This document shows, in pieces, positions 58,229 to 64,000 of a DNA stretch of 64,000 nucleotides. Source of the stretch: Astrothelium macrocarpum (Eukaryota > Ascomycota > Dothideomycetes > Trypetheliales > Trypetheliaceae). The notes beneath the pieces are model-generated. The model did not search any database. It saw nothing but the letters and a program-made list of their open reading frames with translations, and was not told where the DNA came from. The first letter of the stretch is position 1. Each line of letters begins with the position of its first letter. The stretch lies in NCBI GenBank assembly GCA_021030915.1, contig JAGEMR010000123.1, positions 22,399-86,398 on the forward strand, read 5' to 3'. The position numbers were made by a program, and so were the translations under genes.

Positions 58229-59500
58229 TTTGATTCAGGGCCAATCCAAAATGAATGTGCAGTATCCTCTCAATATCGAGAGCGGTCAGAAGGATGAGAA
58301 TGTTGATGATGATCTGCTGAGTAGGTATGAGAGAAATCTTCAACTTAAATAATCATTTTCCAACCAAGTTCTTGGACGAAATGCAGCATATCCTTCCTAC
58401 AAGAATATGTTGTTGAGATCAAGGCCTCGGCACAGCCCACAATGTACACTTCACTGGAAGGCTAGCCTTCGGTTCCACCCGCCGAAAGCCCCGAAAAGCG
58501 CTCACCCGCGGATGAGATACACGGCAACTCGTATCAAGCCCCGGGCTTACTAGTAATACTAGTTCATTGAGTAAGGAGCAACACTGAGATGAGGACGTGC
58601 AACTAAGGTGGATAAGCTACGCCAGCTTGGGTCGATCTAGCATAGAGTCAGACCCGGCTTAGGCTTGTGAACCATAGATAGCCTTATAGGAGCGGCGATT
58701 GGACTTGAGGGCCAACCGGGTTGTAAGGGCTGATTTTGGCGATACCCCTGACTACTAAAGCTACGTTAATCGCATCAAGCCTAAGTCTAACGCGCTTTCT
58801 AGTTAGGATTCAATATTGAAAGCTCCTGCAATGACCAAATATTCTCAACCTGTCGAGGTATGCTGCATTAGCCCAAGCTTCATGGCGGTCCGAATATCTC
58901 ACATCGCATCGGATTAATGAACAAAGTTGGAGGTCTCCTCGGATATCAATGCCTGCGATCGTTAGCGCTTAGAATGTCAGTCGATCTAGAATAGTTGAAC
59001 GAGCGAATCGGAAATAAATAAGTCAAAGATAGAAACAATCAAAGGACCAGTGAGAGGCTATCGGCGTAGCTTAGAGCAACACGGATAGAAAATATACCCA
59101 ACTAAAATACGTGTACCTGGACGTTTGTAATTCCGAGGGCTTACGTGTAGAGGGCCGCTGATGGCCGTATACTAAAACTCATTTCAGTGATGTTGGGCCT
59201 GACCGAAATACAGAACAATTCCCCCTTCGCAAAAAGGTGTTGTTCTTGAGGAGGACAGACAAATATCAGTCCGCGTACGGAACGCGACACGGCTGCCCTC
59301 GGCTTTTCTCTTGACCGACGCCAGCCGAGCTGAGATATCCGTCAAACTGAATCCTTCAAACAGGTTACCTTACGGCCTTATCTCGAGAAGACAATCAAGC
59401 TGACGTCGCGGCCAATTATGTCCTTTTCGTTTTTCAGTCTTCATATTAACTGTTAAAGACTTTCGAAGGGAGACAATGCGATAATCAGGGCGTCCAATAA
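58229..59500. other. Intergenic border region before the AT-rich tract
   Basis: Mixed-composition sequence without a recognisable gene; presumably the promoter of the decarboxylase followed by the border of the repeat-rich zone. Confidence 0.45.
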
Positions 59501-59503
59501 TAC

Positions 59504-59572
59504 TTCCGATCCGATCCGATCCGATACCAGGTATCGAATCGTATCGGATTGGATCGAATCCGATTCGCTCGC
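59504..59572. repeat. GATCC-type repeats and nested inverted repeats at the border of the AT-rich tract
   Basis: Three and a half CCGAT units are followed by GATACC-A-GGTATC and a run of related CGAATC/GGATTGG palindromic words. Composition drops to extreme AT within 30 bp to the right. Confidence 0.6.
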
Positions 59573-60474
59573 TAATATGCGTTTAACCTAATTTAGCTCT
59601 CTAATTATATAAAACGTCTCAAACACCTTCATTTCATCTCTTTTTATTAATTCTTTTTATAAGAATCTTCGTATGAAATATCAGTTTTAATCCCGCTTTT
59701 TATCCAATTTTTGGAATATTCAATCTGTTCAATTCTTTTAAACGAAAATGACATTCTTTTCCATAAAATCGTACGACGAATATTAAAAAATATTCTTTCT
59801 AATTCATCATTTATTATTGGAATTATAAATATTTCTAACGCAAATTGTGATAATATTAGCCATTATTTTTATTGGATATTCTGAATCCATCATTATAGAA
59901 TTATAAAATCTGATATTTTATACGCAATTTTTAAAAGATAGATATCAAATTCATCATAAATATTATTTTATATAATATCTATTTCAATTTTATTAAAAAT
60001 TTTATCAAATACATTTAATATTATTTTTTTTTATAAAAATTGAATTTTATCATATAATAAAAAATTGATTAATTTAAATATCTTTTGAAATTATATCCAA
60101 AAATCTTTGATTATTTTAAATATTTATTTATATTTATAAAATTTCTATTTTTTTTAAATTATTATCATATAATGAAAAAAATTAAAAATTATTATTATTA
60201 TATAATATAATAAATCATTTATTTTTTGATAATATAAAATATATTTTTTCCAATAATATTGAATTCGAATTTTAAAATCATTTTTATTTTTATATTCTTT
60301 TTTTTATATAATTAATTTTTATTTTTTAATTTTTTTTATATAATTTATTAATAATTTTTCAATATATATTAATAAAATATCCATTATAAATAATATTTTA
60401 TCAATTCATATTTAATCATTTTCTATAAATTTTATTATTCATATAAAAGATATAAAAAATTTATGAATTATATT
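59573..60474. other. Extremely AT-rich tract (RIP-like), no gene
   Basis: Long runs of A and T with almost no CpA/CpG-rich words and stops in all frames. Typical of repeat DNA mutated by repeat-induced point mutation (RIP). Confidence 0.75.
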
Positions 60475-60990
60475 TGTTACGATCCTAGGTATCCTTGGGG
60501 TCAAGTCTACTTTGGATCGAGGTAGCTTCTGAAGTGAGTCGGTAAAGGACTGAACTAGTAAAGAATGATGTGGTTTGATAATTCAAAATTCTACTGAAGA
60601 CATTATCAAAGATTAATTTAGAAAATGGCTTTGAATATAACGAGCCAAGACAGGTTCTGTTGCGTTCCTATATATTTGACAATCCTTCTGGCTCAAGGTG
60701 TGAGCCCTATGAGCCAAAGATTGGTTCTCCTGGCTCATGGCGTGAGCCCTATGAGCCAAAGGTGGGGCGGGTACACAGGTATGTACACGGCCCTCTCAGT
60801 GGTCATAACACTATCCCCTCCTTTTCTGGCATGTGACCTCATGTATTTATATACTACGATGATGTGTCCCAAGATCATCATAATTCCCTCATTTTATATT
60901 TTCAAATCTCATTCTTTTCATTCTTCCGTTCGTCGCGTATAACGTCTATTGAAATTATCCTCTATTTTTTTTATTATACGTTTTTATCAT
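60475..60990. mobile_element. LTR-like island (probable solo LTR or LTR of a ruined retrotransposon)
   Basis: A block of ordinary composition starts abruptly with TGTTACGATCC and ends near 60945-60990, inside AT-rich DNA. TGTTACGA is a usual 5' end of fungal Ty3-type LTRs. A TATA-like site (ATTTATATACTACG) is at about 60844. Inside is a duplicated GGCTCA..GTGAGCCCTATGAGCC unit (60690 and 60732, 42-bp period). No gag or pol is readable at either side. The right end is uncertain. Confidence 0.5.
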
Positions 60991-61667
60991 AATTATATCC
61001 AAAATGGTCGTTTCTATCATCTGATTTAGAATTCGGAAAAATATATTAAATATATAAAAAAGGCTATTTTTTATGATCTAATTATTTTAGATCAGATATT
61101 TGAAAAGATTAATATTCAAATAAATCGATTATGAAATAAAATATAAAAAAATATTCGGATATAATAAAAAATTATAATACGAATTATTCATTTAAATTTG
61201 TAAATGAATTTATTATATCAGAAATAATAAAATTTTATTATTCAAAAAATATAAAATATAGAAGAAATTTGTACTGATGAAATAATAAATTTTATATAAT
61301 AGAATATGACGAATAAAATTTTTGAAATTCCGGATTTTGATATATTATTTTTGGATTTTTCATTAAATTTTTTTGACGATAATATTTCAGAAATTATTAA
61401 TGATTCTTTTAAATAATTTAAAATATTTTAAAAAAAAAGATTAATTTGATTTTTTATAATATATTTCTTTTTATTTATAAAATTATTTAATTTTTTATTA
61501 ATAATTTTTTAAATTTTTTAATATTTTTTATATATTTTTCGAATTTGAATATTTTTTTTATTTAATTAGATATAATTTATTATAATAATCAAATATTTTT
61601 TTTATTTCAAATTTATTTTTTTTTTTTTAATTTAAAATAGAATATTTTTTAATACGATATTATTATA
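60991..61667. other. AT-rich RIP-like tract left of the pogo element
   Basis: Stops occur in all frames and no family is readable. It may be the mutated body of the retroelement whose LTR lies to the left. Confidence 0.6.
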
Positions 61668-61717
61668 ACGTATTCCACAAGCGAGCGGAACATACAAGCG
61701 AGTGGAATACGAACACC
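61668..61717 (+). repeat. 5' terminal inverted repeat of the pogo element
   Basis: 50 bp, starting ACGTATTCCACAAGCGAG. Inside it ACAAGCGAG(C/T)GGA occurs twice as a direct repeat, and GTATTCCAC/GTGGAATAC form an internal palindrome, so the TIR itself can fold. Confidence 0.92.
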
Positions 61718-61834
61718 AAAAATTTACCCCACTTATTTCAACACATAATATCTGAACACAACAACGTGTATTCAATTCATAAAAAAATTCGAATATAATT
61801 TACAATTCAGATTATTCAAAAAGATCAATTTGAC

Positions 61835-63444
61835 ATGAAAAAAGACGCGTTTATAATCTTTGACGTTTCTCGTACGATCATATATCAAAGAAATCACGGC
61901 ATCCAGTCTAGAATCGATACACAATCCAATTCTTTGAAATTTACAAAAATAGAAGAAGATACGATTATATATCATATATTTGACCTTGATACACGAGGAT
62001 TTTCTCCTATCTACGCCCGAATTCAAGATATCGCAGATTTATTACTCATTTCACGAGATGGAAAGAAAATTGGAAAAAATTGACCTACAAATTTTATCAA
62101 ACGAAAGACTGAATTTAAAATGAAATTCAATCAAAAATTTGATTATCAAAGATATTTATATGAAAATTTTGGTATAATTGAAGGCTGATTCCGGTTGATG
62201 AATAATATCAAAATGAAATACGATATATTAAATGAAAATATCTGAAATTTTGATGAAAATGATTTTATGATAGGAATTATTTCAAATACCTCAAAAATTA
62301 TTATTGATTCAGAAAGATATCATAAATCAAAATAGATTCAACCAAATAATCGTGAATGGATTTCGATAATTTTAAATATCAATGAAATAGGCCGAATAAT
62401 CCCGCCTTTTATCATTTTTTAAGGTAAAATCCATCAAAATTCTTGATATGACGAGGATCGATTATCATTCTAATGGCGAATTACAGTCTCTAAGAATGGC
62501 TGAACAACAAATGAATTTGATGTTGAATGGATTAAATATTTTGATATACATATAAAAAAAGAGATTATGGGCGCATATCGTTTATTGATTCTGGATGGAT
62601 ATGAGAATCACAATTTTATGGAATTTAAAAATTTTTATGAAAAGAATAAAATAATAATTTTTTATATGCCGTCATATTCATCGCATTTTTTATAATTATT
62701 GAATATGGGTTATTTTTCGTCTTTAAAGAAAATGTATTCGCGTCAGATCGAAATTTTGATACGTAATCAGATCAATCATATTATAAAAATCGAATTCTTA
62801 TCAGTCTTTATTAATACATTTAAAATATCAATTATATAAGATCAGATCTTAGAAAACTTTAGAAATACTGGATTTATTTCTTTTGATTCATAAATAATTT
62901 TAAATAAATTGGATATTCAATTGAAGATTTCATCAGAATTATTTTTTCAGAAAATATTTTGAAAATTCAAAATATCAAAGAATATTAAGAAATTTGAATC
63001 TCAATCTATATTAATCCTTAAAAAATTTACCGATTCTTAAAAAAATTCGCTAATTGGATTTATTAAAATATTGGAAATTTTTATTAAAAATACATAAATG
63101 ATGGTGTATTAATTTGAGATTATGAAAACACGAATTGAAGAATTTGAAATAATAAATATAATTCATATAAAACGTAAAACACGTAAAAGAAAATATTTAT
63201 AAATGGAATCTTAAATAAAAAGGAAATTCAAAAATTAGATATCGCAAAAACTGGTAATACGAAATCTAGGCGTTTGAATACTGATGAAGGTGGTGGAGCA
63301 GAAAATAATACTATTCGCCAAAGGCGCTGTAGAAACTGCGGAAAGACTGGACACAATACCAGAACATATGAAAATGATAAAGAAGAAGATTCTGAATCAG
63401 ATGCAAATAATGTAGATAAAATTTCTGATAATGGTGTTGAGTAA
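61835..63444 (+). pseudogene. Pogo/Fot1 transposase, RIP-degraded
   Basis: The N-terminal frame from 61835 (82 codons) matches the Psq/CENP-B-type helix-turn-helix of fungal pogo transposases: FDVSRTIIYQR, then GIQSRIDTQSNS, IEEDTIIYHIFDLDTRGF, DIADLLL and GKN, followed by TGA at 62081 where tryptophan (TGG) is expected. The DDE_1 domain is recognisable further on: IPPFIIF, GAYRLLILDGYENH (about 62570), then YMPSYSSHFL*LLNMGYFSSLKKMYSRQIE (about 62665-62755), whose intact form has PPHSSH and QPLDVG. Here glutamine is a stop (CAA to TAA) and the third catalytic aspartate is asparagine (GAT to AAT). The C-terminus ends in a CCHC-like knuckle, CRNCGKTGHNTRTY, with the last cysteine changed to tyrosine, and stops at 63444. 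All the changes I named are C-to-T or G-to-A. Confidence 0.88.
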
Positions 63445-63478
63445 TTGATGGTTTTTTGATTGAGGTGGTAGCTTTTTT

Positions 63479-63528
63479 GGTATTCGTGTTCCACTCGCTT
63501 GTATATTCCGCTCGCTTGTGGAATACGT
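63479..63528 (-). repeat. 3' terminal inverted repeat of the pogo element
   Basis: Reverse complement of the 5' TIR with three transition differences. Ends ...GTGGAATACGT followed by the TA target duplicate. Confidence 0.92.
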
Positions 63529-63530
63529 TA

Positions 63531-64000
63531 TTTATTAATTAAAATAGAAATATATAAAATATTAAATGAATTTTAATATTTAATGATAATTTTAATTTAT
63601 AATTTATTAATTTTTTTTATTTTTATATTAAAAATGGTCCGATTTTGACTGATTCCAATTTTTTTATTAATAATTTATTTTTAAAATTTTTGATAAATAA
63701 ATATATTTTATTTTTTTTTTTAATTAAAATTTATTTTTTTTAAAAATATTGATTTTTTTTTTTTTTTATTTTTGATTAATATTTATTAATTAATTTTTCT
63801 GATATTTTTTCATATTTATATCAAAATTTCCAATTTTTATATCATATTTTATTATATTCAATTTAAAAATATTTTCATATTTTATCTAATCCAATTTTTA
63901 TTATTTTGATTTAAAATATATTTTATTAATATTTTTTATATAATTAATAATATTTTTTGATTTAATATTAATTATATTATAAATAATAAAAATATCCAAT
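63531..64000. other. Extremely AT-rich RIP-like tract continuing past the window
   Basis: Long A/T runs with stops in all frames; no gene or element end is seen before the right edge. Confidence 0.7.

Larger units (their letters stand above)
61668..63528 (+). mobile_element. Pogo/Fot1-type DNA transposon, complete ends, inactivated
   Basis: The element is 1861 bp long and is bounded by TA on both sides (61666-61667 and 63529-63530), the target duplication of the Tc1/mariner superfamily. Terminal inverted repeats are 50 bp and match at 47 positions; all three differences are C/T-type. The inside carries one ruined transposase reading left to right. Clear TIRs, TSD and coding remains make this a full-length single insertion, probably nested in older RIP-mutated DNA. 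Confidence 0.92.

Noticed and set aside
60625..60942. 105-codon plus-strand frame in the LTR-like island
   Set aside because: It lies wholly inside an LTR-like repeat, and its protein repeat comes from the duplicated GGCTCA unit.
59573..64000. CRISPR array, centromere or mitochondrial DNA as the reason for the AT-rich tract
   Set aside because: There are no regular direct repeats with unique spacers, mitochondrial genes are absent, and transposon ends with RIP-type changes explain the composition. A centromere-like role cannot be judged from this window.

Overview
This is nuclear DNA from a filamentous ascomycete (Pezizomycotina). The evidence is short introns of about 50-60 bp with GT..AG ends and CTAAY-like branch points, Zn2Cys6 regulators, a HET-domain protein, a GMC oxidoreductase, NRPS-like synthetases, a GH11 xylanase, and an AT-rich tract holding transposons with RIP-type (C-to-T/G-to-A) damage. 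I cannot name the species. A Leotiomycete-like fungus is only a guess.

Layout. 1-1886 (minus) is the 5' part of a Zn2Cys6 transcription factor that runs off the left edge. 4075-6025 (plus) is a secreted GMC oxidoreductase of the PatE/versicolorin-B-synthase type. 6-17.6 kb is gene-poor; the only supportable gene there is a possible small Cys-rich secreted protein (10268-10786, minus). 17670-21095 (plus) is an A-T-R NRPS-like carboxylic acid reductase. 25233-25999 (plus) is a GH11 xylanase. 26421-34115 is a conserved block: a CorA-like transporter (minus), the mitochondrial ATP synthase gamma subunit (minus) and DNA topoisomerase I (plus). The last two are divergent from a 529-bp shared promoter.

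36-58 kb looks like a secondary-metabolite locus, partly in decay. It holds an A-T-TE NRPS-like synthetase of the aryl-pyruvate (furanone/quinone) type with one frameshift at about 37.70 kb, a HET-domain gene, a broken plant/fungal-type O-methyltransferase, an intact DHA1 MFS transporter, an intact cupin, a broken caffeoyl-CoA-type O-methyltransferase, an intact Zn2Cys6 regulator with a GC-AG intron, an AflR-like regulator with a stop codon inside its zinc cluster, a broken HpcH/HpaI aldolase, and an intact thiamine-diphosphate 2-keto-acid decarboxylase. The synthetase and the decarboxylase could compete for, or share, aryl-pyruvate substrates. This is inference.

From about 59.6 kb to the end the DNA is extremely AT-rich. 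It contains an LTR-like island (about 60475-60990) and a complete but dead pogo/Fot1-type element (61668-63528) with 50-bp terminal inverted repeats, TA target duplication and RIP-type lesions in its transposase.
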